From Streptomyces sp. NBC_00690 (GTDB taxonomy: Bacteria; Actinomycetota; Actinomycetes; Streptomycetales; Streptomycetaceae): a DNA stretch of 64,000 bases. The stretch covers positions 2,852,001 through 2,916,000 of the forward strand of contig NZ_CP109009.1 of assembly GCF_036226685.1 (NCBI RefSeq), given 5' to 3'. Shown here piece after piece: positions 36,539 through 47,300 of the stretch. Under the pieces are notes generated by a model that saw nothing but the letters and a program-made list of their open reading frames with translations, did not search any database and had not been told where the DNA came from. Each line of letters starts with the position of its first letter. The stretch's first letter is position 1. The position numbers and the translations under genes were made by a program.

Positions 36539-38002
36539 TCAGTCCAGATAGCCGCGGAGTTGGTCGGCGAAGGCGTGGTCGCGGAGCTTGTTGAGGGTCT
36601 TGGATTCGATCTGACGGATGCGCTCGCGCGTCACCCCGAAGATGCGGCCGATCTCTTCGAGCGTCCGCGGCCGGCCGTCCATCAGGCCGTACCGCAACTG
36701 GACCACCTTGCGCTCCCGCTCCCCGAGGGTGGAGAGGACCGCTTCCAGGTGTTCGCGCAGCAGGAGGAAGGCGGCGGACTCGACGGGGGAGGCTGCGTCT
36801 CCGTCCTCGATGAGGTCGCCGAGCGCCACATCGTCCTCCTCGCCGACGGGCGCATGGAGGGAGACCGGCTCCTGCGCCAGCCGCAGGACTTCGCTGACCC
36901 GCTCCGGCGCGAGGTCCAGTTGACCCGCCACCTCGACCGGGGTGGGTTCATAGCCGCGCTCCTGGAGCATCCTGCGCTGCACACGGACGACGCGGTTGAT
37001 CAGTTCGACGACATGGACGGGGACGCGGATGGTGCGCGCCTGGTCGGCGAGTGCGCGGGACATGGCCTGGCGGATCCACCAGGTGGCATAGGTGGAGAAC
37101 TTGTAGCCACGGGCGTAGTCGAACTTCTCGACGGCCCGGATCAGACCGAGGTTTCCCTCCTGGACGAGGTCCAGCATGGTCAGTCCACGGCCGACGTAGC
37201 GTTTGGCGACGGAGACCACGAGCCTGAGGTTCGCCTCGATCAGCCGGCGTTTGGCCATGCGGCCCATCACCACGAGTCGATCGAGGTCGACGGCGAGTTG
37301 GGAGTTGTTGATGTCCGGGGTGCTGCCGAGCTTCTCTTCCGCGAAGAGGCCAGCCTCGACCCGGCGTGCCAACTCCACTTCTTCAGCCGCGCTGAGCAGG
37401 GGGATCCTGCCGATCTCCCGCAGGTACTGACGGAAGAGGTCGGAGGAGGGGCCGCTCTTGTCGGCGCGGGGGGTGGGGGTGCGCTCGGATCGCTCATCGG
37501 CCTGTTCATCGATCGGGTCGAAGTCGACTGCCGATCGTGTGCTCGCGGCGTTGGAGGCCGTTGGTGCAGCGGCGTCGGTGGACGGCGCGTCGACATCGGC
37601 GAGGGCTGCTCCGGCGATGGCTGCGATGGCCGCGCGGTCGGATGGTGCGTCCGGAGCCGCGTCCCGGTGCGCTTCGGGCACCGTCTCGGGATGGTGTGCG
37701 GCCGGGCCCTGAGGGGGGACCTCGGGGAGGGGCTCCGCCTCCGGCAGGAGTTCGGCCGTCGGAGGTGGAGAGGAACCGGTCAGTGGTTCGGGCAGGCTCT
37801 CGGAGAGGGTCTGGGTCTGCACGGGGGCGACCTCCAGGGTGATCGCTGCCGGGTCAAGGGCGTGCGGCAGGGGGACGGAAGCAGCCGGGCCACTATCCGT
37901 CCCGTACACGATGAGCGGATTCGCGGTGTTTCGTGACCCACGATCGATGGGTCGGCCGCGCTCCGAAGACTCAGGCACCGCCCCCAGTGTGGCGTACGAC
38001 AC
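36539..38002 (-). CDS. hrdA: RNA polymerase principal-type sigma factor, HrdA-like
   Basis: A 487-residue sigma-70 protein. The first 180 residues are Ala/Pro/Glu-rich and disordered. Region 1.2 begins at [20 protein letters not shown] (187-206), region 2 contains [20 protein letters not shown] and [20 protein letters not shown], region 3 follows at [16 protein letters not shown], and region 4 ends with [20 protein letters not shown] and [15 protein letters not shown]. It should recognise -10/-35 promoters like HrdB. It lacks the HrdB N-terminal domain, and its order with ABC exporters and dnaG matches the S. coelicolor hrdA locus as I recall it, hence the symbol. The GTG start at 38002 lacks a strong site and may be wrong. 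Confidence 0.85.
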   Translation of the reverse strand: MSYATLGAVPESSERGRPIDRGSRNTANPLIVYGTDSGPAASVPLPHALDPAAITLEVAPVQTQTLSESLPEPLTGSSPPPTAELLPEAEPLPEVPPQGPAAHHPETVPEAHRDAAPDAPSDRAAIAAIAGAALADVDAPSTDAAAPTASNAASTRSAVDFDPIDEQADERSERTPTPRADKSGPSSDLFRQYLREIGRIPLLSAAEEVELARRVEAGLFAEEKLGSTPDINNSQLAVDLDRLVVMGRMAKRRLIEANLRLVVSVAKRYVGRGLTMLDLVQEGNLGLIRAVEKFDYARGYKFSTYATWWIRQAMSRALADQARTIRVPVHVVELINRVVRVQRRMLQERGYEPTPVEVAGQLDLAPERVSEVLRLAQEPVSLHAPVGEEDDVALGDLIEDGDAASPVESAAFLLLREHLEAVLSTLGERERKVVQLRYGLMDGRPRTLEEIGRIFGVTRERIRQIESKTLNKLRDHAFADQLRGYLD

Positions 38003-38236
38003 ACAGTCACCACGAGGGGCGTGCGTCGACTTTCTGGGTCCCGTGCGTCACCGTCCGGTTACCGAAACGGCATCACGGCAGGTGGGAGGTGCCCCAAGTG
38101 AACGGTGTTGCGACAAGGGAGCCGGGAGGATCATGGGGATGCCCAGGGCGGGACACCGACGGAACGCCGGAGCCTTCGCCGGGGGCCTTCTTCTGGTTCC
38201 TGCTCGGTCCGACGCGCCCGGAAGCCTCGGACACGA

Positions 38237-40138
38237 CTAGAGGGCAGCGGCCCCGTGGTTGCGCAGGGACTGCCCGTACTGCTGGAGCACCCACAGTTCA
38301 TTCTGTACGGCGGTGAGGTGCTCGGGGTCCGCATGGCTGCCGAGGCGGGTCAGGGTGCCCTGCACCTCGGCGATGCGCCGATCGACCGCTCGAAGCCGGA
38401 CCTGCACCAACTGCATGCCGGCATACGTCTCGTCCACGGTTCTGGCGTGGATGGCTTCGACCGCCAACTCGGTCACCAGCGCACGAACCGTGTCGTCCGC
38501 CGCGGTCTCCCGGACCCGGGCGAGATAGCCCGATGCGTCCATCAGGCCCTGCTCGGCACCACCGGCTTCGGCGATGGTCTGGCGCACCGCCGCATAGGGC
38601 GGAGCGGTGAACTCGTCCACTCCGTAGGCGTCGAAGGCCGGTGACACCAGATCGGGGTTCTGGAGTGCGAGTTTCAGCAGCTCGCGCTCGGTGCGGTGGG
38701 CGGGGCTGCGCAGGTTGAGGGCGGGCCCGGAAGCCACGGCGGGGGCCTGGATCTGCTCGCGCCGTCCGCCGGTGCGCGAGGGTGCAGGTCCCTTTCCGCC
38801 GCGATCACGCGCCCAGCGGGCGAGCTGGCCGACCCGCTTCACCACGAACTGGGTGTCGAGGATGCCGACGATGCCGGCCAGTTGCACGGCGGACTCGTGC
38901 TGGATCGCACCGTTCTTGATGCCGGCGACGATGGGGGCGGCCTCGTCCAGCGCGGCGGCCCGGCCGGCGGGTGTCTCCAGGTTGTGGCGCAGCACGATCT
39001 GCCGGATCGCGAACTCGAAGAGGGGGGTGCGGGTCTCGACCAGCTTCTGGACCGCGTGGTCTCCCTCGGCGAGTCTCAGCTCACAGGGGTCCATGCCGCC
39101 CGGGGTGATCGCGATGGACGTCTCGGCGGCGAACTTCTGGTCGTCTTCGAAGGCGCGCAGCGCGGCCTTCTGACCCGCGGCGTCCCCGTCGAAGGTGAAG
39201 ATCACCTCGGCGGTGGCGTTGTCCATCAACAACCGGCGGAGGATCTTGATGTGGTCGCCGCCGAAGGCCGTGCCACAGGTGGCGATGGCGGTGGTGATGC
39301 CGGCGAGGTGGCAGGCCATGACGTCCGTGTACCCCTCGACGACCACGGCCGTCCGGGACTTGGCGATCTCCTTCTTGGCCAGGTCGATGCCGTACAGCAC
39401 CTGCGACTTCTTGTAGATGCCCGTCTCGGGGGTGTTGAGGTACTTGGGGCCGTTGTCGCTCTCGTACAGCTTGCGGGCTCCGAATCCGACGACATCGCCG
39501 GAGATATCGCGAATCGGCCACATCAACCGGCCCCGGAAGCGGTCGATCGGGCCCCGTCGACCCTCCTGGGTGAGCCCGGACAGGAGCAGTTCCTTGTCGC
39601 TGAAGCCCTTGCCCCGCAGGAAGCGGGTGAGGTGGTCCCAACCCTGGGGGCTGTATCCGACGCTGAAGTGCTGGGCTGCGCCCTGGTCGAAGCCACGGTC
39701 GGCGAGGAAGGCACGGCCGGTCTCAGCCTCCGGGCTGGTCTCCAACTGGTCGATGTAGAACTGGGCGGCGACCTTGTGCGCCTCGACCAGACGGATCCGC
39801 TCGCCCCGCTGATGGCTGGGGTTGTACCCGCCCTCCTCGTAGCGAAGGGTGATTCCGGCGGTGGCGGCCAACCGCTCGACGGTCTCGGAGAAGGTGAGGT
39901 GATCGATCTTCATCACGAAGGCGATCGTGTCCCCGCCTTCCTGGCAGCCGAAGCAGTGGAAGAGGCCCTTGCTGGGGCTGACCTGGAAGGATGGCGTCGA
40001 TTCATCGTGGAAGGGGCAGAGGCCCTTGAGGTTTCCGCCGCCCGCGCCGCGCAGCTGGAGGTAGTCGGAAACGACGGCGTCGATCGGGACCGCGTCCCGA
40101 ACCGCCTTGACGTCGTCATCGTTGATCCTGCCTGCCAC
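38237..40138 (-). CDS. dnaG: DNA primase DnaG
   Basis: A 633-residue primase that makes RNA primers for replication. The N-terminal CHC2 zinc finger is GLCPFHDEST with FHCFGCQEGG (Cys-His-Cys-Cys ligands). The catalytic core includes the RNA-polymerase basic region FRGRLMWPIRDISGDVVGFG, and the TOPRIM motifs VVVEGYTDVMACHL and EVIFTFDGDAAGQKAAL. The C-terminal 150 residues form the helicase-binding domain, ending LWVLQQYGQSLRNHGAA. Its length is normal for actinobacteria. The GTG start begins AGRINDDDVKAVRD, the usual N-terminus. It is transcribed like the sigma factor, with 234 bases between them, and may be in its operon, recalling the bacterial macromolecular synthesis operon. Confidence 0.96.
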   Translation of the reverse strand: MAGRINDDDVKAVRDAVPIDAVVSDYLQLRGAGGGNLKGLCPFHDESTPSFQVSPSKGLFHCFGCQEGGDTIAFVMKIDHLTFSETVERLAATAGITLRYEEGGYNPSHQRGERIRLVEAHKVAAQFYIDQLETSPEAETGRAFLADRGFDQGAAQHFSVGYSPQGWDHLTRFLRGKGFSDKELLLSGLTQEGRRGPIDRFRGRLMWPIRDISGDVVGFGARKLYESDNGPKYLNTPETGIYKKSQVLYGIDLAKKEIAKSRTAVVVEGYTDVMACHLAGITTAIATCGTAFGGDHIKILRRLLMDNATAEVIFTFDGDAAGQKAALRAFEDDQKFAAETSIAITPGGMDPCELRLAEGDHAVQKLVETRTPLFEFAIRQIVLRHNLETPAGRAAALDEAAPIVAGIKNGAIQHESAVQLAGIVGILDTQFVVKRVGQLARWARDRGGKGPAPSRTGGRREQIQAPAVASGPALNLRSPAHRTERELLKLALQNPDLVSPAFDAYGVDEFTAPPYAAVRQTIAEAGGAEQGLMDASGYLARVRETAADDTVRALVTELAVEAIHARTVDETYAGMQLVQVRLRAVDRRIAEVQGTLTRLGSHADPEHLTAVQNELWVLQQYGQSLRNHGAAAL

Positions 40139-40327
40139 GCGTGAATTCTACGGCCGCGCGCCGACACCTAACGCTGGCTGTGGACAACTGCCGGCGCGGC
40201 AGGCCCCCCCTCGGGGGTCCGGAGTCCCGTCGAGGGGGCGGCCCCGCCGCGCACGGCGGCGGCGCCCGGTCGGTCCCGATCCCGTCGAATGCTCGGCACG
40301 GCGGTCAGGAGCCACCGGGATCAGCGG

Positions 40328-41590
40328 TCACGGAACGAGGGACGCCAGCGGTACGGAGGGGTCGCCCAAGGCGTCGGAGCCGACCCGCGCGCCCGATCGG
40401 ATCAGGTCCTGGATCGGGGCAGTGACATCCCACACATTGACGTTCATCCCCGCGAGGACCCGTCCGTCCTTGAGCCAGAAGGCGATGAACTCGCGCTTGC
40501 CGACGTCACCCCGCAGGACGACCTGGTCGTAGGAGCCGGCCGGCGCCCACCCCGAGTACTCCAACCCCAGGTCGTACTGGTCGGAGAAGAAGTAGGGGAC
40601 GCGGTCGTAGCTGACGTCCAGGCCGAGCATGGAGCGCGCCGCGGCCGGGCCGCCGTTGAGGGCGTTCGCCCAGTGCTCCACGCGCAGCCGGGTGCCGAGG
40701 AGGGGGTGGAGGGAGGAGGCGACATCACCGGCTGCGTAGACATCGGGGTCGGACGTGCGCAGGGCCGCGTCGACGGCGATCCCGCCACCGTGCGCCCGGT
40801 CGGCGAGGTCGAGGCCGGCCGCTTCGGCGAGCGCGGTCCGGGGAGCGGCGCCGATGGCCGCGAGTACGTCGTGGGCCGGGTGCTCCTCGCCGTCGTCGGT
40901 GCGGACCGCGAGGACTGCACCGTCCTGGCCGGTGATCTCGGTGACCTTGGCCCCGAAGTGGAAACGGACGCCGTGGTCGCGATGCAGTTCGGCGAAGACC
41001 TGGCCGAGTTCGGGGCCGATGACCTGGTGGAGCGGGGTGGCTTCCGGTTCGATGATGGTGACCTCGGCACCGTATCCGCGGGCGGCTGCCGCGACCTCAA
41101 GGCCGATCCAACCGGCGCCGGCGATCACCAGGGTGCCGTTGTCCCGGCCGAGGGAGCCGAGGACCCGGCTGAGCCGGTCGGCGTGGGCGAGCCGGCGCAG
41201 ATGGTGCACACCGGCGAGCTCGGTGCCCGGAACGTCGAGGCGGCGCGGTTCGGCACCGGTGGCGAGCAGCAGTTTGTCGTAGTGGAGGACCGTGCCTTCC
41301 CCGAGGTGGACCGCCTTGTCGGTGCGGTCGATGGAGACGACGGTCTGGCCGAGGTGCAGTTCGACGTCCGCCGCGGCGTACCAGGCCGGTTCGTGGACGA
41401 AGACGCTGTCGCGCTTCTCCTTCCCGGTGAGGTAGCCCTTGGAGAGTGGTGGGCGCTCATAGGGATGGTCGTTCTCGTCGCCGATGAGGATCACTCGTCC
41501 GGTGAACCCCTCGGCACGGAGCGTCTCAGCGGCCTTGGCCCCGGCGAGCCCGCCGCCGATGATGACGAATGTGCGATGTCCGTCGACCAC
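40328..41590 (-). CDS. NAD(P)/FAD-dependent oxidoreductase (ferredoxin reductase type)
   Basis: A 420-residue flavoprotein of the ferredoxin/rubredoxin/putidaredoxin reductase group. It starts at ATG 41590-side with VDGHRTFVIIGGGLAGAKAA (FAD-binding GxGxxG) and YERPPLSKGYLTGKEK. The NAD(P) domain begins TLVIAGAGWIGLEVAAAARG. The FAD-binding TSDPDVYAAGDVASSLHP motif follows, and the C-terminal dimer domain ends with GMNVNVWDVTAPIQDLIRSG. It should pass electrons from NAD(P)H to a small iron-sulfur protein. No ferredoxin gene is next to it, and a link to the Rieske oxygenase 27 kb away is only possible. In the reference locus a similar gene follows dnaG. Confidence 0.9.
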   Translation of the reverse strand: MVDGHRTFVIIGGGLAGAKAAETLRAEGFTGRVILIGDENDHPYERPPLSKGYLTGKEKRDSVFVHEPAWYAAADVELHLGQTVVSIDRTDKAVHLGEGTVLHYDKLLLATGAEPRRLDVPGTELAGVHHLRRLAHADRLSRVLGSLGRDNGTLVIAGAGWIGLEVAAAARGYGAEVTIIEPEATPLHQVIGPELGQVFAELHRDHGVRFHFGAKVTEITGQDGAVLAVRTDDGEEHPAHDVLAAIGAAPRTALAEAAGLDLADRAHGGGIAVDAALRTSDPDVYAAGDVASSLHPLLGTRLRVEHWANALNGGPAAARSMLGLDVSYDRVPYFFSDQYDLGLEYSGWAPAGSYDQVVLRGDVGKREFIAFWLKDGRVLAGMNVNVWDVTAPIQDLIRSGARVGSDALGDPSVPLASLVP

Positions 41591-41776
41591 TTGATGCCTC
41601 CTGTGTGCGCCTGTGCTGCTTCGGTGCTGCGTCTGGTGCAGGACGATTCGACGGGTCGACGCAGTGCTCTTGTGCTGCGCAGCCCTAGGGAGCGTCCCGC
41701 ACGGACCGGTTTGGCGGAAGAGGGAGTGGTCCTGGCGTGTCCTGCGCGGTCGTCTTCGGACCGGCCTTCGTCGGGC

Positions 41777-43255
41777 TCAGCGCCGGGCCGTGAGCTGGGC
41801 GTGCAGGGTGCGGGCTGAGGCGTCCGTGAGCGATGCCAGCTGATCCACAATCACCCGACCGCGCGCCCGGTCGTCCTTCGCCGCGTGGAAGAGCGCGCGG
41901 AACTGGGGGTCGAGGGTGTCGGGCGCCCGGGCGGTGAGAGCCTCCGCGAGCTCGGCGAGCACGATGCGCTGGTCCGCTCGGAGTGCCTCCTGTTCGGCGC
42001 GCTGCATCACATAGCAGTCGGCCACGGCCTTCAGTACCGCGCACTCCATCCGCGCCTCTCGCGGAACAACGAGTTCCGCCGCATATCGGGTGAGTCTGCC
42101 CGTGCCGTACGCCTGCCGGGTGGCGCCCTCGGCCGCGAGGCAGAACCGGCCGATGAGCTGGCTGGTGGCGTCCTTGAGACGGGCCTGCGCGACGGCCGAG
42201 CCATCGTAGTGGTGCGGCCACCACTCCTGGCCGATCAGCCGGTCCAGGGCGTCGGACAGCTCCTGGGGCTCAGTGTCGGCGGGGACGTAGCGGCCGATCG
42301 CGATTCGCCACAGCTCGGCGCGCTCGGGCTCGGCGAGCAGCAGATTGGGGTCGATGTGACCGGCGTGCAGTCCGTCCTCGATGTCGTGGACGGAGTAGGC
42401 GACGTCGTCGGACCAGTCCATGACCTGGGCCTCGAAGCAGATGCGGTGCTCGGGTGCGCCCTCGCGGATCCAGGCGAAGACGGGCACGTCGTCCTCGTAC
42501 ACGCCGAACTTCACCGAGTCCGGGTTGGTGGGGTGGCCACCGCGGGGCCACGGGTACTTGGTGGCGGCGTCGAGCGTGGCCCGGGTGAGGTTGAGGCCCA
42601 CGCTGACCAGGTCGCCATCGTCGTCGTGCACGAACCTCTTGGGTTCGATGCGGGTGAGGAGGCGCAGGGACTGGGCATTGCCCTCGAAGCCGCCGTACTC
42701 CTTGGCGAAGTCGTTGAGTGCGGCCTCTCCGTTGTGTCCGAAGGGCGGGTGGCCCATGTCGTGCGCGAGACAGGCGGCCTCCACCAGGTCGGGGTCGCAG
42801 CCGAGGGCGGCACCGAGCTCGCGGCCGACCTGTGCGCACTCCAGTGAGTGGGTGAGCCGGGTGCGCGGGCTGGCGTCCCAGGCTTGGTTGCGGGTGCCCG
42901 GAGTGACGACCTGGGTCTTTCCGGCCAGCCGGCGCAGTGCGGAGGAGTGCAGTACGCGCGCCCGGTCCCGTTGGAACGCCGTGCGGCCCGGGCGTTTGTC
43001 CGGCTCCGGGGCCCAGCGTGCGGTGGCGGCTTCGTTGTAGTCGGGGGAGCCGGGGAAGCTGGCGGTGTTGTCGGTGTTCCCGGGGTTCCCAGTGTTCTCG
43101 GTATTCCCGGTGTTGCCGGTGTTGCCCGTGTTGCCGGGGCTTGCAGCGCTATTGGGGTTGCTGTGCCGACCGCTGCCGGTGTCCCTCGGTGTGGCGTCGC
43201 TGGAGGGGCCCGGAGTGCCGGGCCCGGATGGGGTGGTGCTGGTGGTGCCTGCCAT
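41777..43255 (-). CDS. dgt: Deoxyguanosinetriphosphate triphosphohydrolase-like protein
   Basis: A 492-residue dNTPase. ATG 43255 was chosen; the reading frame extends further but into shadow sequence. The first 75 residues are low-complexity with repeated GNT triplets, then the HD domain: [34 protein letters not shown] and [19 protein letters not shown], giving the His, His-Asp and Asp metal ligands. Middle motifs include [20 protein letters not shown]. It hydrolyses dNTPs to nucleoside and triphosphate; actinobacterial members are usually annotated as dGTPase. It is separated from the reductase by 186 bases. The repeat array in its N-terminus is listed separately. Confidence 0.93.
   Translation of the reverse strand: MAGTTSTTPSGPGTPGPSSDATPRDTGSGRHSNPNSAASPGNTGNTGNTGNTENTGNPGNTDNTASFPGSPDYNEAATARWAPEPDKRPGRTAFQRDRARVLHSSALRRLAGKTQVVTPGTRNQAWDASPRTRLTHSLECAQVGRELGAALGCDPDLVEAACLAHDMGHPPFGHNGEAALNDFAKEYGGFEGNAQSLRLLTRIEPKRFVHDDDGDLVSVGLNLTRATLDAATKYPWPRGGHPTNPDSVKFGVYEDDVPVFAWIREGAPEHRICFEAQVMDWSDDVAYSVHDIEDGLHAGHIDPNLLLAEPERAELWRIAIGRYVPADTEPQELSDALDRLIGQEWWPHHYDGSAVAQARLKDATSQLIGRFCLAAEGATRQAYGTGRLTRYAAELVVPREARMECAVLKAVADCYVMQRAEQEALRADQRIVLAELAEALTARAPDTLDPQFRALFHAAKDDRARGRVIVDQLASLTDASARTLHAQLTARR
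43063..43138. repeat. Degenerate 9-base tandem repeats inside dgt
   Basis: Eight or so 9-base units related to GGTGTTGCC on the plus strand encode [16 protein letters not shown] and following residues near the N-terminus of dgt. Because 9 is a multiple of 3, unit gain or loss would keep the frame. Confidence 0.8.
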
Positions 43256-43473
43256 GCACCGAAGGTAACCGGAGTCGAGGGCAGGTGGGGACGGCGGAGG
43301 TGCGGAGAAATGGCCCGCACGGTCGGACGTGCCCGGCAAAGGGGCTGGAGAGCAGCGAGGAACAGCGTTCGCACGGAGTTATCCACAGGCCCGCCCGCTG
43401 GGAAGCGCGGTGTCAGACCCCTCACCTAGTGTCAGCGACATCGAAACCGGTACGTCGGGGAGGCGGTCTTGCC

Positions 43474-44355
43474 ATGGGCTGGATCGAGACAGCGAGCGGC
43501 GGCTATGCCGTGACGCTTGACGGTAGTGAAGTGCGTTGTCGCAATGCGGCGGGCCGCGAGTTGAAACAGGTTCCGTCCAAGCTGCGCGACGACGCCGAGG
43601 TGGTGCGGCTTCGGCAGTTGGCCGAGTGGTTGGAGCGCCATGAGCGCGAGTGCGTCGAGCAGGTGGACACCTGGCTGGTGCGTTCGCTGCCGATACCGGT
43701 GGCGGTGCTCGCCCAGGTGTGGCCGGACCCCGCCTGGCAGTCGGCGCTGCGGGACCTGGTGGTCGCACCGGTCGGCGCGGACGGCGGCGCCGACATGGAG
43801 CGCGCCGGTCTGTTGCGGGGCGCCGACCCCGAGCGGGGCATCGGCATGGTCGACCTGGACGGCGATTCGGTGTGGCTGGCCTGCGAAAGCGTGCTGATTC
43901 CCCATCCGGTGCTGCTGGACGACCTCGACGACCTCAGGGAGTTCGCGGTCGAACTGGGGGTGGAGCAGAAGGTCCAGCAATTGTTCCGCGAGGTGTGGCG
44001 ACGCCCCGAGGAGGCGAGCGGCCACTCTTGGCCGAAGTACGCCGACGCCAAGTTCAAACAGCTGCGCCATGCGATCTCGCGCGCACTGTCGTTGGGGTAC
44101 CGCGTTCGGGGCGGTCAGGCGCTGTGTCCGCTGGTGGAAGGCGGCCGGGTGCTGGAGGCGCGGTACTGGTTGGGGGCCGACTATCCGGACGCCGAGGCGG
44201 TCACCGGGGCCCTGGAGTGGCGGGACAAGGACGGCCGCAGGCTCGGGCTCTGCGAGGTGGGGCCGGTGGCCTGGTCCGAGGGCGAGCGGATGGCTGCCCT
44301 GGTGTACGCGGGCAAGGTCGTGGCCGATGAGAACGCGGCGGACGCACTGCGATGA
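43474..44355 (+). CDS. DUF4132-like domain protein
   Basis: A 293-residue protein starting at ATG 43474 behind GGGAGG. It begins MGWIETASGGYAVTLDGSEV. The middle has VRLRQLAEWLERHERECVEQ, and the end has FKQLRHAISRALSLGYRVRG, ALCPLVEGGRVLEARYWLGA and GPVAWSEGERMAALVYAGKV. The tail resembles the C-terminal part of DUF4132 (MolR/YehI) proteins. There are no signal or membrane segments. It overlaps the next gene by four bases and opens the five-gene MoxR operon. Function is unknown. The family placement is by pattern only, so moderate confidence. Confidence 0.68.
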   Translation: MGWIETASGGYAVTLDGSEVRCRNAAGRELKQVPSKLRDDAEVVRLRQLAEWLERHERECVEQVDTWLVRSLPIPVAVLAQVWPDPAWQSALRDLVVAPVGADGGADMERAGLLRGADPERGIGMVDLDGDSVWLACESVLIPHPVLLDDLDDLREFAVELGVEQKVQQLFREVWRRPEEASGHSWPKYADAKFKQLRHAISRALSLGYRVRGGQALCPLVEGGRVLEARYWLGADYPDAEAVTGALEWRDKDGRRLGLCEVGPVAWSEGERMAALVYAGKVVADENAADALR

Positions 44356-47300
44356 ACAAGGTGGGGGAGCAAGTGAGCGAAGGGCATGGTGGGGGTTCGG
44401 TGAGCGGGCACGAGGCACAGGGCGCAGAAGGCTTCGGCGCTGGGGAGGCGCTGTTGGAGGCGGGGGCGGTGCTCCCCCTCGATGCAGCAGTGGGGGGCGG
44501 AACGCCTGGAGCGGGCGCCGAGGGTGGCGTGACACTGACCGCCCGGGCGTACGAGCACCCGACGCTCGACGGTCGCACGGTGGTGCGTCTGGTCCCGGAG
44601 GCCCTCGGCTCCGCCGAGGACCTGGCGCTGGAGTATCTGGGGTTCGCCGGTGCCAACTCGGCTCCGGTGGGTCGGGTGAAGCCGCAGTCGCTGGGCTTCC
44701 CCGCCTGGGCCCTGGTGAACGACCCGGCCAACGGGCACCACGCCCTGGCAGTGGTGCAGGAGATGGAGCGGCTGACTCGACTGGTGGGCACCAAGCCCGG
44801 CCTGGCCAAAGAGGGTTTCGATGAGATCGGGGAGCGGCTGGACCGCTCGGTTCCGCAGTTCCTGCCCACCTTCTACGAGCAGGTGGGCAGGTTGTTCCTG
44901 GCCGCGGAGGCCGAGCAGCAGGCGTCCGTCTTCTTCGGCAAGGCCCGGGCCGCCGAACAACGTCATGCACTGCCCATCGACGAAGATCGACTGCGGGAGG
45001 TGTTCCTTGAGTTCGCCGGGGCGGGAGCACTCAGCGGCAAGGCCCTTCGGGAGTACGTCAGGGGGCTGAGCGAGCGGCTGCCGCACCCGCAGGCGTACGC
45101 GGAGTTCCGGCTGATCTCCTCCCAGCGGTGCTCGTCCGGACTCGCCCCCTACGCGGGCATGTTGGAGGACCTGCGGCGGCTCGCGAAGAGCGCCGGCCTG
45201 GACGTGGGCGAGGAAGAGCGCTCGCTCCTGCGCGAGATCCTCCACATGGGGGCGATGGACCGCGCCGCGGAGAGTTTCTGGAAGTCCGCCCTGCCTGCGC
45301 TCGCCGTCATCGCCGAGCAGGACGCGGTGACACGGGAGAGGCTGCTGACGATCTTCCCGAAGACCGGCGGCGACCAGCCCACGGAGTTCGACGGTGCCTG
45401 GCTTTCGCTGCTGGACCGGTGCGGGGCGTTCGATCTGCTCCTGACCGGCGCCGTGCCCGTTGCACCATGGTTGTCCAAGTGGCTGCGGCACCGGGATCGC
45501 GGCTGGCGGAACGCGCAGCGGCTGCCCGCCGAACTGGCGCTGGTGGAGCGCCTGGCGGATCAGCTGATCGCCGATGACACCCCGGTGCAGGTGCTGCGCG
45601 ACGGATGGCGGACATCGGCCGATCTGGATGTGCTCGATCTCTGTCTCGCGCGGGGCATCCCGGTCACCCCGCCGGACGAGGACATGGGCGGCCTTGAGCT
45701 GGAGGGTTGGCTCACCGACTCGGCGGAAGGCCGCCGCGATCTGATGGCGCTCGTCGCCGACGCCCGGTTCGCGGGGATACTGCGCACCGGGTTGGAGCGG
45801 CTCATCGGCACCGGTGACTCGACGGCGCGCTTGCAACTCGTCACCGAACACGAGGCGTTGCGGTCGATCATCGCGGATTGGCTCACCGAGCGGGCCGACG
45901 ACCTGTCCCAGCCCCTGGGTCTGCCGGGGCTGGACCAGTTGGTGAAGCGGCTTTCGGGGTTCTCGTCCTGGTCCGCCCTGTCCGCGGCGCCGGACGCGGT
46001 CAGCCGGATCACGGCCTTCTCCCCCGCCGCGGCGCTGGCCCACACCCTGCGCTCGGGCATCGTTGACGAGTTGGGATGGCCCGCCCTCGACGAGGCCCTG
46101 ACGGCGCTGGGTCCAGTGGAAACGCCGAGTGCACGGCAGCGGGACGCGGAGCGGTTCCAGCTGGCGGACGCCTGGCCGACGCTGGTGGTCCGGCGCGGCG
46201 TACAGGCCGCGGCGGTGGGGCCGGAGAAGGTGCTGGACCTCCACACCCTCTCCCTGTCCACTCGTCGGAACGGCCAGCCGCTTGGCCCGCCGCTCGTCCG
46301 CTACGTGGGAGGCCAGTGGCTCACCGTCACCGGGCACCATGCCGAGCGCAGGGCCCGCTGGTCCGGGGGCGGTCCGGAGACCTTCGAACCGGACGGAATG
46401 CTGCCGGAGAGCCATCCCTCCCACCAGCACCCGTCGCTTGAGCTCGCGGACGGAAGCCGAACCTTCGGCGCCCGTCCAGTGCACGCCGGCGACACCTCGT
46501 TCGCGGACATGTGGCGCCCGGTCGCATCGGACGGCACCTCGCTGTGGGTGCTGCACGAGGGGCAGTGGTGGGACTACGACCCGGCGTCGGCCCGTCGGGG
46601 CCGGATCACCGTGCCCGCCTTCTTCGACTCGGCTCTGAGCGACGGCAGCGGTTGCGTGCTGGTGGAGCGCTCCTGCCGGCTGCTGCCGGTGCGGCCGGGG
46701 CTGGAGTCGTCGCCCTTCGGCAGCGCCGGGGGCGTGGTCGGCTGGTGGGTGCGGTTCGATCCCGCGGCTCGTACGCTCACCGCCTGCTCGGTGGACGGCA
46801 CCCGCAGCAAGCCCGTTCCGGTGCGCCCGTCGGCCGACGTCGAGCGTCTGAGCAACGACATACCAATGCCGCCGCTACGACTGCCCGGAGGCGCCGCGCT
46901 GTATCCGCGCGAATCCCGCGGCTACCACACCAAGATCGAATTCTTTGACGCCGACGGGTTGTGCCTCGCCTTCGTGATCGAGGGTGCCAACGAGCAGGAG
47001 TACGCGGGCGGTACGAAGCTCATCGCCCCCGTCGGCTACTGGCACGCGCTGCGCCCCCGTGACAAGCGCGGATCGCTCGCGCTGCGCACCCTCACCGAGA
47101 AGCGTGCGGGGGAACTGCTCGCGGCGATGGCCACCGGCCACAAGGCGGAAGAGGCCGTCGCCAAGCTGCTGCCGGAGATCACCCATCCGGGGCTGCGGGC
47201 CGGTGTGGCGAGCCTGTTGGGCGTGGCAGCACGCCAGGCCGCGCAGATCACCGCTCTCGCGGAGCGCGTCGCCCAGGGCGAGCCGCTCACCCGTCCTACG

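Noticed and set aside
36539..38002. HrdB, the housekeeping sigma factor
   Set aside because: Region 2-4 sequence would fit, but the N-terminus is Pro/Ala-rich low complexity and not the HrdB region 1.1; the neighbours fit hrdA better.
43063..43138. CRISPR-like or mobile-element repeat
   Set aside because: The units are 9 bases, contiguous, in frame in dgt and without spacers.
44181..46556. 791-residue open frame antisense to the 1669-residue gene
   Set aside because: The sense frame continues through long coupled overlaps with its neighbours, whereas the antisense frame has no start signal or motif.
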